Below, in pieces: positions 8,649 to 18,302 of a DNA stretch of 64,000 bases. Within the stretch, counting starts at the first letter, position 1. Each line of letters opens with the position of its first letter. The notes beneath the pieces are model-generated. The model ran no database searches and was not told the origin of the DNA. It was given only the letters and a program-made list of their open reading frames with translations. Origin of the DNA: Burkholderiales bacterium (GTDB taxonomy: Bacteria > Pseudomonadota > Gammaproteobacteria > Burkholderiales > Nitrosomonadaceae); assembly GCA_024235755.1 (NCBI GenBank), contig JACKLV010000001.1, positions 1 through 64,000 on the forward strand. Direction: 5' to 3'. The position numbers and the translations under genes are program-made.

Positions 8649-9737
8649 TTAAAGCCGTGCTATTATCCGGATATCCCGCCCGATCATCCGTACATCTTCT
8701 ATGCTCAAAGCAATTTTTTGATCCAGATTGACCATTTCGGGTAATTGAAACATGTTTTTTGCTTCGCTACCCAACAAGCTGGGCGCCATGTAGACAATCA
8801 ATTCATCGACAAGACCGTCCTGTATTAAGGCGCCGCTGAGTCCGGTACCGGCTTCAACCAGTATCTCGTTCAATCCGAGCTTTGCCAGCGTTTCGATCAT
8901 ACTATTCAGATTCACCCGGCGACCGGAACCCTCGAAAACAATGACCTGAGCAGTATCCGTTTTTTCCAGGCGATCAATTTTGCTGGTTTCTTCTACAGAA
9001 GCGGTAAATATAAAAACATCCTCGCCTTGCAGCACTCGGGCGTCAGCCGGTATGGCCAGACGGTTATCGATAATGACTTTTTTGGGTTGCCGTGAAGCGG
9101 AAATATGCCGCACGGTCAATTGCGGATTGTCGGAGAGTATAGTGCCAATGCCGGTTAAAACCGCGCAGGAGCGCGCACGCCAGCGGTGACCGTCTATGCG
9201 CGCCGCTTCGGAACTGATCCACTGACTTTGTCCGTTGTTTAATGCGGTTTTGCCATCAAGGCTCACGGCAATTTTCAGCCGTACCCAAGGCCTGCGATGC
9301 TGCATGCGTTTTACAAAACCGGAATTGAGCGCCCACGCCTGTTCCTGCAACAATCCCGATTGGACTTCAATACCGACCTGTTTTAATGTTTGAATGCCGC
9401 TGCCTGATACCAGTGGATTGGGGTCTTCCATGGCAATGACAACACGGGCGACTGCTGCTCTGATTAACGCTTCGACACAGGGCGGTGTGCGTCCGTGATG
9501 GGTGCATGGCTCCAGCGTGACATAGACTGTTGCACCGCGCGCTTTATCCCCGGCCATGGCCAGTGCGTTGATTTCCGCATGCGCTTGCCCGGCTTTTTCA
9601 TGCCAGCCGCTACCGACAATCTGATCATCCTGGGTTATAACGCATCCGACGCGCGGATTCGGCGTCGCCGTGTACAACCCCTTTTCTGCGAGCTGCAAGG
9701 CTTGCGCCATAAATGTATAGTCTGCTGGAGAAAACAT
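8649..9737 (-). CDS. ribD: Bifunctional riboflavin biosynthesis deaminase/reductase RibD
   Basis: RibD deaminates 2,5-diamino-6-ribosylamino-pyrimidinone phosphate and then reduces the ribosyl side chain, two early riboflavin pathway steps. The N-terminal deaminase carries the zinc and catalytic residues H53-A-E55 and the PCTHHGRTPPC block (C78, C87). The C-terminal reductase domain starts near 148 (RPWVRLKIAVSLDGKTA) and includes ILVEAGTGLSGALI. At 362 residues it is normal full length. It is the last gene of a same-strand run glyA-nrdR-ribD, beginning 30 bases after the nrdR stop, an arrangement common in proteobacteria. Confidence 0.95.
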   Translation of the reverse strand: MFSPADYTFMAQALQLAEKGLYTATPNPRVGCVITQDDQIVGSGWHEKAGQAHAEINALAMAGDKARGATVYVTLEPCTHHGRTPPCVEALIRAAVARVVIAMEDPNPLVSGSGIQTLKQVGIEVQSGLLQEQAWALNSGFVKRMQHRRPWVRLKIAVSLDGKTALNNGQSQWISSEAARIDGHRWRARSCAVLTGIGTILSDNPQLTVRHISASRQPKKVIIDNRLAIPADARVLQGEDVFIFTASVEETSKIDRLEKTDTAQVIVFEGSGRRVNLNSMIETLAKLGLNEILVEAGTGLSGALIQDGLVDELIVYMAPSLLGSEAKNMFQLPEMVNLDQKIALSIEDVRMIGRDIRIIARL

Positions 9738-9767
9738 GCCGTCTTCCTGGTTCAGCTATATTTGGGG

Positions 9768-10307
9768 CTATGGTTTTTGCTTTTCATCACTAGAGGATTG
9801 TTGCTGATCTCGTTTGGAGTTGTTGGCATTTGTATTTGTGTCTGCTTTGAGTGCATCGACCTTGTTTACTTCACGAATGGCATCACGAAAATCGTCGACA
9901 TCCTGAAAGCTTTTGTATACCGACGCAAACCGGATGTAGGCAACTTTGTCGAGTTTATAAAGTTCATGCATGACGCTTTCGCCGATGCTTCTGGAAGAAA
10001 CTTCACGTTCCCCCAGACTTAGGAACTTTTGTACGATGCGATCAATCGCTGCGTCGACATAATCAGTCGGCACCGGGCGTTTGTGCAGCGCACGCTTGAA
10101 TCCTGTGAGTAATTTGTTGCGGTCGAATTCTGCCCGCGAGCCGTCGTGTTTGACGACCTGGGGCAAGCGTAATTCTACCGTTTCGTAGGTTGTGAAACGT
10201 TTGTCGCAGGCGGGACAGCGCCGCCTGCGGCGAATGCGGTTACCTTCTTCGCTTACCCGTGAGTCGATGACATTCGTATCTTCCGCGTTACAGAACGGAC
10301 ATTTCAT
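9768..10307 (-). CDS. nrdR: Transcriptional repressor NrdR
   Basis: NrdR is an ATP/dATP-sensing repressor of ribonucleotide reductase genes. The zinc ribbon is complete (C3, C6, C31, C34 in MKCPFC and CPACDKRF), followed by an ATP-cone domain from about residue 49 to 139 (LPQVVKHDGSRAEFDRNKL). The protein is 179 residues, about 25-30 longer than usual, because of a polar low-complexity tail rich in N, S, Q and K after residue 150. It lies between glyA and ribD on the same strand, a conserved neighbourhood. Confidence 0.95.
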   Translation of the reverse strand: MKCPFCNAEDTNVIDSRVSEEGNRIRRRRRCPACDKRFTTYETVELRLPQVVKHDGSRAEFDRNKLLTGFKRALHKRPVPTDYVDAAIDRIVQKFLSLGEREVSSRSIGESVMHELYKLDKVAYIRFASVYKSFQDVDDFRDAIREVNKVDALKADTNTNANNSKRDQQQSSSDEKQKP

Positions 10308-10375
10308 AAGCGATTGTTCGCATCACCTAAATCCACTAATTTCAATTCATTTTTCATGCGGAAAGTATTCTAACC

Positions 10376-11626
10376 CTATTGGCCGTAGACCGGAAATTTG
10401 GCACAGAGTGCTTTTGCTTCTTTGGCCACGCGCGCAATGACTGTCGCATCGCTGGGTGCTTCGAGCACATCGGCAATCATATTCGCAAGCTGTTCCGATT
10501 CAATTTCTTTGAATCCCCGCGTGGTCATTGCCGGTGTACCGATACGGATGCCGCTGGTAACAAACGGTTTTTGCGGATCGTTTGGAATTGCGTTTTTGTT
10601 CACGGTGATATGTGCGTGTTCGAGTGCTGCTTCCGCTTCTTTACCAGTGAGTTGAATTGCTTGCAAATCGACTAAAAACATATGGCAATCCGTTTTGCCC
10701 GAAACAATGCGCAAGCCACGTTGTTTTAGCACTTTTGCCATGACACGCGCATTTTCAATAACCTGCTCCTGGTATTTCTTAAACTCCTTGGTCGCTGCTT
10801 CTTTGAACGCAACCGCTTTGGCTGCGATTACATGCATTAACGGCCCGCCTTGCGTTTGCGGGAAAATTGCTGAATTAAGCGCTTTTTCATGTTCAGGTTT
10901 GGCCATGATAATCCCACCACGCGGGCCCCGCAGGGTTTTGTGCGTGGTACTGGTCACGAAATCGGCGATACCGACCGGATTCGGATAAAAACCGGCCGCG
11001 ATCAAACCGGCGTAGTGCGCCATATCAACAAATAAATAAGCATCGATGGAATCTGCAATTTTACGGAATCGCTTCCAATCGATGACACGCGCATACGCTG
11101 ACGCGCCGGCCACGATCATTTTCGGTTTATGCTCGTGCGCTAATTGTTCAACCTGATCATAATCCAATTCCTCAGTTTCTGGATGCAACCCGTAGGAGAC
11201 TGAATGAAAAATTTTACCGCTCATGTTGACGGTCGCACCATGCGTCAGATGCCCCCCGTGCGCCAGTGACATCCCCAATAGCGTATCACCCGGTTTAAGC
11301 GCAGAGAGATACACGGCCGCATTGGCCTGAGAACCGGAATGCGGCTGCACGTTGACATACTCGGCATTAAACAGCGATTTGAGCCGGTCAATCGCCAGTT
11401 GTTCAACTACATCGACGTAGTTACAACCACCATAATATCGCTTACCAGGGTAGCCTTCTGCGTATTTATTCGTCAGCACGGAACCTTGCGCCTGCATAAC
11501 CGCCGGGCTGGCATAGTTTTCAGATGCAATTAATTCAATATATTCTTCCTGCCGTTTCACCTCACCCTGCATGGCTTGCCATAAATCTGGATCAACGTGC
11601 TCTATTGTGTGATTCTGCGAAAACAT
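10376..11626 (-). CDS. glyA: Serine hydroxymethyltransferase
   Basis: This enzyme interconverts serine and glycine with tetrahydrofolate and is the main source of one-carbon units. The 416-residue protein has the expected PLP-binding Schiff-base lysine at K230 in STTHKTLRGPRGG, the conserved ELIASENYAS near 31-40, and the EGYPGKRYYGG loop at 57-67. Length is normal. It is the first gene of the glyA-nrdR-ribD run. The 166 bases upstream show no recognisable glycine riboswitch. Confidence 0.97.
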   Translation of the reverse strand: MFSQNHTIEHVDPDLWQAMQGEVKRQEEYIELIASENYASPAVMQAQGSVLTNKYAEGYPGKRYYGGCNYVDVVEQLAIDRLKSLFNAEYVNVQPHSGSQANAAVYLSALKPGDTLLGMSLAHGGHLTHGATVNMSGKIFHSVSYGLHPETEELDYDQVEQLAHEHKPKMIVAGASAYARVIDWKRFRKIADSIDAYLFVDMAHYAGLIAAGFYPNPVGIADFVTSTTHKTLRGPRGGIIMAKPEHEKALNSAIFPQTQGGPLMHVIAAKAVAFKEAATKEFKKYQEQVIENARVMAKVLKQRGLRIVSGKTDCHMFLVDLQAIQLTGKEAEAALEHAHITVNKNAIPNDPQKPFVTSGIRIGTPAMTTRGFKEIESEQLANMIADVLEAPSDATVIARVAKEAKALCAKFPVYGQ

Positions 11627-11792
11627 GGTGTTATCAAACCTTTTAAATTATAAAAACCGTTATAAACCACGTATATTACCATTATTAACGATACGCGCTG
11701 AATTTAAGATTTCAAAGCGCAGCAGGATAGGCAGTGTGGTTTATTTTAACGACCAGAAATTGGAAGATATTGGGTAAAACGGCAGAAATGTT

Positions 11793-12854
11793 TTATCTTA
11801 AACGCAGATAGTCGGCATCGGTGATAGTCGTCCAGTCTTTCGCTTTGTTTAGAAACTCACGCTGACTATTGATGACTTCTTTCGCCAGCGGCGATTTCGC
11901 TGCCACTTCGTCGAGCAAGTCTTCATTTGCTTTTTTGAACAGTTCCAACACATCATCCGGCAAGGTACGAATCAGTATGTTACTGTGTTGTTTCATTTCT
12001 TCCCAGGCCAATACATTGCGATAAAATGATTCCGAGAGAATATCGAACGATACTTCTTTGGCAGCTACGGCAATAATTGCTTTCAGGTCATCAGGCAGTG
12101 CATCAAATTTTTGTTTGTTGATAAACACGTGCAATTCTGCACCCGGCTCATGCCAACCCGTATAATAAAAGGGTGCGATTTTATGAAAACCCATTTTGAT
12201 ATCATTCGCCGGTCCCGCCCATTCAACCGCATCGATTGTGCCACGCTCCAAAGCTGTATAGAGTTCACCGGGAGGAATGCTGACTGGTTTCATACCTGCC
12301 CTGCCGACTACGTCCCCCGCATGTCCCGGGATACGGATTTTTAAACCTTTCAGGTCTTGTATCGACTTGATTTCTTTTCTGAACCAGCCACCCATCTGGA
12401 TATGCGTATTGCCAGCTGGAAAGGCGACAACATTATGGCGCGCATAGACCTTGTTCAACAATTCAAGCCCACCGCCATAGTAATACCAGGCATTCATTTC
12501 TGTCGGCGTCATGCCGAAAGGCGTAGTTGTAAAAAAGGTCGTGGCGGGATCTTTGCCTTTATAGTAGTACGATGCGCTGTGACCCATTTCATATGCGCCT
12601 GAGCGAACCATACCTAAAATATCTAGCGGAGCTTTGTGTCTGCCGGGCGCATCGACAATAATACTGAAGCGCCCACCTGACAACGTCTCAACATTTCTGG
12701 CAAAGCGTGCAGCTGCATTATGCAGCATAGGCGTTCCTTCCGGCCAGGACATAGCCAAACGCCATTGATAAATTACCGACTGCGCCTGAACAGGCTGCAG
12801 ACTTATACTCAAACATAACGCAATGAAGAATCTGATGTTCAGCTTCAATTGCAT
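11793..12854 (-). CDS. TRAP-type transporter periplasmic substrate-binding protein (DctP/TakP-like)
   Basis: The 353-residue protein has a signal peptide (MQLKLNIRFFIALCLSISLQ, cleavage likely after VQAQ near 25). It then shows the DctP fold: WRLAMSWPEGTPMLHNAAARF, IPGHAGDVVGRAGMKPVSIP and the ligand-binding segment GELYTALERGTIDAVEWAGP. The AVEWAGP form resembles the subgroup that binds alpha-keto acids or lactate (TakP-like); the substrate is inferred only at that level. Neither of the membrane subunits (DctQ, DctM) is adjacent: glyA is downstream on the same strand and clpA upstream. It is therefore either an orphan receptor or works with a transporter encoded elsewhere. Confidence 0.88.
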   Translation of the reverse strand: MQLKLNIRFFIALCLSISLQPVQAQSVIYQWRLAMSWPEGTPMLHNAAARFARNVETLSGGRFSIIVDAPGRHKAPLDILGMVRSGAYEMGHSASYYYKGKDPATTFFTTTPFGMTPTEMNAWYYYGGGLELLNKVYARHNVVAFPAGNTHIQMGGWFRKEIKSIQDLKGLKIRIPGHAGDVVGRAGMKPVSIPPGELYTALERGTIDAVEWAGPANDIKMGFHKIAPFYYTGWHEPGAELHVFINKQKFDALPDDLKAIIAVAAKEVSFDILSESFYRNVLAWEEMKQHSNILIRTLPDDVLELFKKANEDLLDEVAAKSPLAKEVINSQREFLNKAKDWTTITDADYLRLR

Positions 12855-12975
12855 GTGTTTATTACAGATTCTTGAACGGATTGAATAAAGTTTCGGAAAC
12901 AGTCAGGGACAAGGCATATAAAGTGATAGAAATTATTGTCAATACAGATTGTTACTGGTGTTTTGAGCATCCGCT

Positions 12976-15246
12976 TTATACTTCGACAGCTTCTTCTTCA
13001 AAAAGAAGTTGTATCTGGCCATGACAATCAATATCCACAGTTACCTTGCCACCGTTTACCAAACGGCCAAACAGCAGTTCATCGGCCAACGCCCTGCGAA
13101 TGGTATCCTGGATTAAACGCTCCATCGGTCGGGCGCCCATGAGCGGATCAAAACCATTTTTGGCGAGAAATTGACGCAAGCGTCCAGTGAATGTAGCTTC
13201 CACTTTTTTCTCTTGTAGCTGTTCTTCCAATTGCATCAGGAACTTATCGGTAACCTGAAGAATCACTTCTTCATTCAGTGCCGAGAATGAAATAATGGCA
13301 TCAATACGATTTCTGAATTCCGGTGTAAACAAACGTTTAATTTCGGCCATTTCATCGCCGGCATGTGCTGATTTGGTAAAACCTATTGTTGTTTTTGTCA
13401 ATGACTCGGCACCGGCATTTGTTGTCATGATGATAATGACATTACGAAAATCCGCTTTACGACCATTGTTGTCTGTCAACGTACCATAATCCAGAACTTG
13501 CAGCAGAATATTGAAAATGTCGCTATGGGCTTTTTCAATTTCATCGAGTAGCAGCACGGAATACGGATGCTTCACCACCGTTTCGGTCAAAAGTCCACCC
13601 TGGTCGAAGCCAACATAACCGGGCGGCGCGCCGATCAAGCGTGATACAGCATGTCGCTCCATATATTCAGACATGTCGAATCGATGTAATTGAATGCCGA
13701 GTGTATACGCAAGCTGTCGCGCGACTTCTGTTTTTCCGACACCGGTCGGGCCAGAAAACAGAAATGAACCAACTGGCTTACGGGGATTGCCCAAACCGCT
13801 TCTTGACATTTTGATCGCAGCGCACAATGAACTGATTGCCTTGTCCTGACCAAATACGACTGCTTTCATATCGCGTTCTAACGTCTTCAATCGGTTGCGA
13901 TCATTTGCGGAGATATTTTGAGGCGGAATACGTGCGATTTTCGCCACGACGTTTTCAATCTCGGTCTTACCGATAATCTTCCGTTTTTTTGATTTCGGCA
14001 TGATACGCTGAACGGCGCCCGCTTCGTCAATCACATCGATTGCCTTATCCGGCAGGTGCCTGTCGTTAATATAACGTTCAGATAATTCGGCAGCCAAACT
14101 AAGTGCGTTGTTGGTATATTTGACGTCATGATGCAATTCATATCTCGACTTTAAGCCACGCAAAATGGCAACAGTCTCACTGACACTGGGCTCATTAACA
14201 TCAATTGGTTGAAAGCGCCGCGACAATGCATGGTCTTTTTCAAAAATACCGCGAAACTCGGTATATGTTGTCGCCCCAATGCAACGCAGTTGCCCTGAAC
14301 TCAATACCGGTTTCAGTAGATTTGATGCATCCAAAACACCTCCGGAAGCAGCGCCAGCGCCTATCAACGTATGGATTTCATCAACAAAAAGTATCGTATC
14401 GTTATTGTCGGTCAACTGTTTGAGCACAGCTTTCAGCCGCTGTTCGAAATCGCCGCGATATTTTGTGCCGGCTAGCAATGAACCCATATCCAGTGCGTAG
14501 ATTTGATGATTAACTAATAAATCGGGTACATCACCTTCGACTATTCGTTTGGCGAGTCCTTCTGCTATAGCTGTTTTACCGACACCTGCTTCACCCACCA
14601 ATAATGGATTATTTTTACGTCTGCGGCACAGTGTCTGAATGACGCGCTCGATTTCCTGATCGCGACCAATCAATGGATCGATTTTATTGGTCAACGCGAG
14701 TACATTCAGATTCACGGTATAATTCTCCAGCATGTTATTGCCAGTCGACCCCTGCTCCTGCTGCCCCTGTTCCTGCTCGCTTTCTCCAACAGTTTTGTTT
14801 TCACTTTCTTGCGGTGTTTTTCTAATATTGTGAGATATGTAATTCACTATATCGAGTCGCGTAACACCACGCTGCTGCAGGTAATACACCGCATGTGAAT
14901 CTTTTTCACCAAAAATTGCAACGAGAACATTCGCGCCCGTCACTTCCTTTTTGCCGGAAGATTGAACATGCAGTATTGCTCTTTGAATAACGCGTTGAAA
15001 GCCTAAGGTAGGCTGTGTATCGACCTCTGAATCACTGCTGATAATGGGTGTATGCCGTGAAATATGGTCTAACAAAATTGCACGTAAATCTTCCAAATCA
15101 ACCAGGCAAGCATTCAATACTTCAGCCGCACTAGCATTGTCCAGCATTGCCAGTAACAAATGCTCCACTGTAATAAATTCATGCCGCTTTTGTCTGGATT
15201 CTACAAAAGCCATGTGTAAGCTTACTTCCAAATCCGGAGCAATCAT
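12976..15246 (-). CDS. clpA: ATP-dependent Clp protease ATP-binding subunit ClpA
   Basis: ClpA is the AAA+ unfoldase that feeds ClpP and takes N-degron substrates from ClpS. The 756-residue protein has the Clp N domain (1-145), a first AAA+ module with Walker A GEAGVGKT near 218 and Walker B ILFVDEIHTL, and a second module with GPTGVGKTE near 500 and LLLDEIEKAH. The C-terminal D2-small domain ends in LLFEEEAVEV. An unusual Q/E-rich linker (EQEQGQQEQGSTG) sits between N domain and D1. The start lies one base after the clpS stop, so the two are co-transcribed. Confidence 0.97.
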   Translation of the reverse strand: MIAPDLEVSLHMAFVESRQKRHEFITVEHLLLAMLDNASAAEVLNACLVDLEDLRAILLDHISRHTPIISSDSEVDTQPTLGFQRVIQRAILHVQSSGKKEVTGANVLVAIFGEKDSHAVYYLQQRGVTRLDIVNYISHNIRKTPQESENKTVGESEQEQGQQEQGSTGNNMLENYTVNLNVLALTNKIDPLIGRDQEIERVIQTLCRRRKNNPLLVGEAGVGKTAIAEGLAKRIVEGDVPDLLVNHQIYALDMGSLLAGTKYRGDFEQRLKAVLKQLTDNNDTILFVDEIHTLIGAGAASGGVLDASNLLKPVLSSGQLRCIGATTYTEFRGIFEKDHALSRRFQPIDVNEPSVSETVAILRGLKSRYELHHDVKYTNNALSLAAELSERYINDRHLPDKAIDVIDEAGAVQRIMPKSKKRKIIGKTEIENVVAKIARIPPQNISANDRNRLKTLERDMKAVVFGQDKAISSLCAAIKMSRSGLGNPRKPVGSFLFSGPTGVGKTEVARQLAYTLGIQLHRFDMSEYMERHAVSRLIGAPPGYVGFDQGGLLTETVVKHPYSVLLLDEIEKAHSDIFNILLQVLDYGTLTDNNGRKADFRNVIIIMTTNAGAESLTKTTIGFTKSAHAGDEMAEIKRLFTPEFRNRIDAIISFSALNEEVILQVTDKFLMQLEEQLQEKKVEATFTGRLRQFLAKNGFDPLMGARPMERLIQDTIRRALADELLFGRLVNGGKVTVDIDCHGQIQLLFEEEAVEV

Positions 15247-15247
15247 T

Positions 15248-15556
15248 TTAGTTTTCCTCCATCACACATCTTAGCGGATGTTGATTACTTCGTGCAAATT
15301 CAATAACTAGATTAACTTTAGTGTTAGCGATATCGCTGGGGTATATACCGCAAACAGCAGCTCCCTCAGTATGAACCTTTAACATAACTTGAGTTGCCTG
15401 TTCCTGATCCATAGAAAAAAACAATCTTAATACCTCTACTACAAAATCCATCGGTGTAAAGTCATCATTCAATAACAAAATCTTATACATTGGAGGCACT
15501 TTAATTTCATCCTCCTCCCTCGTGCTAATAACGGTTTCCAAACTCCTATCCGTCAT
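15248..15556 (-). CDS. clpS: ATP-dependent Clp protease adaptor ClpS
   Basis: ClpS binds N-terminal destabilising residues and delivers them to ClpA. The 102-residue protein shows the conserved YKILLLNDDFTPMDFVVEVL segment (about 24-43), the helix with the ATQVMLKVHTEGAAVCGIY block, and a C-terminal MEEN. Length is typical. It is directly followed by clpA with one base between them. The cold-shock gene lies divergently upstream, matching a common betaproteobacterial gene order. Confidence 0.96.
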   Translation of the reverse strand: MTDRSLETVISTREEDEIKVPPMYKILLLNDDFTPMDFVVEVLRLFFSMDQEQATQVMLKVHTEGAAVCGIYPSDIANTKVNLVIEFARSNQHPLRCVMEEN

Positions 15557-15854
15557 GAAAAGCCCCCTAACAATTTTAATCAGTAATCGTTAAACAGCCA
15601 ATATCCACCTTTTTATGTTCTGCATAATAGTTGACGATTACGACATTTTTTTCAAGTGGCTTAGGCAAATAAACCTGTGTAAATTTATAAAAATGCTGTA
15701 ACCGCTTGACTTAAGCACCGGTTTTGCGTAAAACTCTATGTGGTGTTTGGCTTCAAGTTCTCTGCGGTACCTTTGTTAGCCGTTTGTGGCCTTGAAATTC
15801 AAATAGTATTGGGGTTTCCGGCCCGGTTTCTTAAACGTATTATAGGAAGTAGAA

Positions 15855-16058
15855 ATGGCAACAGGTACAGTAAAATGGTTTAATGATTCTAAAGGTTTTG
15901 GCTTTATTACTCCTGACGATGGCAGTGAAGATTTATTTGCACACTTTTCAGCCATTAACATGTCAGGGTTTAAAACGCTCAAAGAGGGACAAAAAGTAAG
16001 TTTTGACGTCACTCAAGGACCTAAAGGAAAACAGGCTGCGAATATTCAATCTACATAA
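15855..16058 (+). CDS. Cold-shock domain protein (CspA/CspD family)
   Basis: The 67-residue single-OB-fold protein has the RNP1 and RNP2 motifs KGFGFI and DLFAHFSAI, beginning MATGTVKWFNDSKGFGFI. It binds single-stranded RNA/DNA and melts secondary structure. A clear ribosome binding site (aggaag) lies nine bases before the ATG, and a strong intrinsic terminator follows at 16154. It is divergent from clpS-clpA, with a nearly 300-base intergenic region likely containing both promoters and a long cold-shock-type 5' leader. Which csp paralogue it is cannot be decided. Confidence 0.95.
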   Translation: MATGTVKWFNDSKGFGFITPDDGSEDLFAHFSAINMSGFKTLKEGQKVSFDVTQGPKGKQAANIQST

Positions 16059-16153
16059 ACTATATATAACTGTTCATTTGTATAAATTTCTGGCTGTGCG
16101 TCTTAAGCCAGGCCATAATAAGATCTGATGCAAAATCAATGATAAATATAATC

Positions 16154-16187
16154 CCCCTTGTCTGATTCATTCAGCAAGGGGTTTTTT
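16154..16187 (+). terminator. Rho-independent terminator of the cold-shock gene
   Basis: A seven-base-pair stem CCCCTTG / CAAGGGG (16154-16160 with 16175-16181) encloses a 14-base loop and is followed at once by six T residues. It lies about 95 bases after the csp stop codon. Confidence 0.88.
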
Positions 16188-16226
16188 GATAGGCTATTCT
16201 TTGATTGCTTTTGATCTACTTTACGC

Positions 16227-17477
16227 TTAGTGCAAACGCTCTATCAAGGCTTCACCAAATTTTGAGCAAGACACCTTTTGCGCTCCCGGCATTAACCTGG
16301 CAAAATCATAAGTTACGATTTTGTCTTGGATTGTATTTTCCATTGCTCGAATTATCATATCGGCCGCTTCACCCCATCCCAAATGCCGTAACATCATTTC
16401 TGCCGACAGGATAATTGATCCGGGATTAACCTGGTCTTTGCCTGCATATTTTGGAGCGGTGCCGTGAGTTGCTTCAAAAATAGCTACGGAATCGCTTAAG
16501 TTAGCCCCTGGAGCAATTCCGATACCGCCGACCTGTGCTGCCAATGCATCTGAAATGTAATCGCCATTTAGGTTCATGGTTGTTACAACGTCATATTCTT
16601 CAGGCCGCAGTAAAATCTGCTGCAAAAAAGCATCGGCAATAACATCTTTGATAACTACACCGCCTTTCTCCTGGGGCAGTTGCATCCACGGACCGCCATC
16701 TAACGGTACTGCACCAAACTCCCGTTCTGCAAGCGCATAACCCCAGCGCTTGAATGCACCTTCGGTAAATTTCATTATATTGCCTTTGTGCACGAGGGTT
16801 ACGGATTTTTTCTGATTATCAACTGCATATTGAATCGCCTTTCTTACAAAGCGTTCCGTACCTTCTTTTGAAATCGGTTTAATTCCGATACCCGAGGTAT
16901 CTGGGAAACGAATCTTTTTAACTCCCATTTCCTGGATCAAAAAACTAATGATTTTTTTGGCTTCAGCAGACTCAGCTTCCCACTCGACACCGGCATAAAT
17001 ATCTTCAGAATTTTCTCGGAAAATTATCATATCTGTTTTTTCAGGATTTCTAAGCGGGCTTGGAACTCCTTTAAAATATCGGACGGGCCTTAGACAAACG
17101 TAGAGATCCAATTCTTGTCGTAATGCAACGTTAATAGAACGTATGCCACCACCAACCGGTGTTGTTAGAGGTCCTTTGATTGAAACGACATATTCTTTAG
17201 CAGCAGTAAGTGTTTCATCAGGCAACCAGACATCCTGGCCATATATCTGTGTTGATTTCTCACCAGCGTAAATCTCCATCCAGGCTATCTTTCGTTGATT
17301 ACTATAAGCTTTGGCGACGGCTGCATCAACCACGCGCTGCATCACCGGCGTAATGTCAACACCAATCCCATCCCCTTCAATATAAGGAATAATAGGATTA
17401 TTTGGCACACTGAGTGTCAGATCACCATTAACTTGTATTTTTTCACCACTATCAGGCGTTTTTATATGCTGATACAT
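16227..17477 (-). CDS. icd: NADP-dependent isocitrate dehydrogenase
   Basis: This TCA-cycle enzyme oxidatively decarboxylates isocitrate to 2-oxoglutarate with NADP. The 416-residue protein matches the E. coli Icd type. It has IEGDGIGVDITP near 33, GGGIRSINVALRQ with the substrate-binding serine S114, and LRPVRYFKGVPSP. Also present are FRENSEDIYAGVEW, DYISDALAAQVGGIGIAPG and the coenzyme-binding ATHGTAPKYAGKD. Length is normal. It is transcribed towards, and separated from, the csp terminator. Confidence 0.97.
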   Translation of the reverse strand: MYQHIKTPDSGEKIQVNGDLTLSVPNNPIIPYIEGDGIGVDITPVMQRVVDAAVAKAYSNQRKIAWMEIYAGEKSTQIYGQDVWLPDETLTAAKEYVVSIKGPLTTPVGGGIRSINVALRQELDLYVCLRPVRYFKGVPSPLRNPEKTDMIIFRENSEDIYAGVEWEAESAEAKKIISFLIQEMGVKKIRFPDTSGIGIKPISKEGTERFVRKAIQYAVDNQKKSVTLVHKGNIMKFTEGAFKRWGYALAEREFGAVPLDGGPWMQLPQEKGGVVIKDVIADAFLQQILLRPEEYDVVTTMNLNGDYISDALAAQVGGIGIAPGANLSDSVAIFEATHGTAPKYAGKDQVNPGSIILSAEMMLRHLGWGEAADMIIRAMENTIQDKIVTYDFARLMPGAQKVSCSKFGEALIERLH

Positions 17478-17675
17478 CGTATCTCCAAAATAGCCATTTA
17501 ATTAGATTAAACATTTTATTATAGTGCGATGCAATCGTTTACCTTACACATTCTGCACAGTAATCCTATTCCATATTTCAATCATTTAAGTTGATTGTCA
17601 TCAACAGCTTTTTCTTCTCAGTTTCGCAAAAGATATTTTTAACTGCATTTGTATAATAACTTGAAATTTAGAAAG

Positions 17676-18155
17676 TTATTCAGTCCGGACTCGCAATATC
17701 ATCGTGTCTTTGGACTGAATCACATCTATACTACGTAGAAAATTTTGGCCAAGTAGTGCCACATCGCCATGTAATCCAACAGAAACTTGCAAACCATTCA
17801 TTACAATGCCGCCAGCCTCTATGGTTTGATTAAAAACCATTTCTCCTTGCACGACGCCACCAGCTGTTGCAAAACTTGCTGGCCTGCCTTTTGGCAAATC
17901 AGCCAATCGAGCGAATTGCTTACCCACAGATACTACACTTGCGCCGGTATCTATCATGAATTTAATTGGGAAACCATTTATAGAACCGTTCACATAATAA
18001 TGCCCATCCCAAGATCTGGGGATAATCACAGCCCCATTTTCCAGATATTCTCTAGCAACTGAAACTCTTGGTTCTAGTCTTGTATCAAAATAAAGATAGG
18101 CAATAGTAAAAATAATTATCCAAATTATCAGTACACTGATAAATCCTTTCACCAT
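17676..18155 (-). CDS. Retropepsin-like aspartic protease, clan AA (TIGR02281-type), membrane-anchored
   Basis: The 159-residue protein has one N-terminal membrane helix (about 5-23), then a single retropepsin-like domain with the catalytic DTG triad at 69-71 (FMIDTGASVVSVG). The flap-like segment and the hydrophobic ALLGQNFLRSIDV near 140 are also present. This single-domain form would need to dimerise to be active. The orientation suggests the protease domain is periplasmic. Function in bacteria of this group is not established. It stands alone between icd and the divergent gene at 18303. Confidence 0.85.
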   Translation of the reverse strand: MVKGFISVLIIWIIIFTIAYLYFDTRLEPRVSVAREYLENGAVIIPRSWDGHYYVNGSINGFPIKFMIDTGASVVSVGKQFARLADLPKGRPASFATAGGVVQGEMVFNQTIEAGGIVMNGLQVSVGLHGDVALLGQNFLRSIDVIQSKDTMILRVRTE

Positions 18156-18302
18156 AAATCATATTCATCATTTTTGAATCAATTTTTATATATTCATACA
18201 ATACTTAAAAAAAACGAATGGATATTCGAATTTTTCTGAAGTAATTATAAAACATTATAGTATGCGTAGCCGCATTCCTTTTGATTCCATTTTTAATTTA
18301 TT

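Noticed and set aside
11627..11792. Glycine or folate-type riboswitch upstream of glyA
   Set aside because: No conserved core or paired elements could be recognised in this short AT-rich leader.
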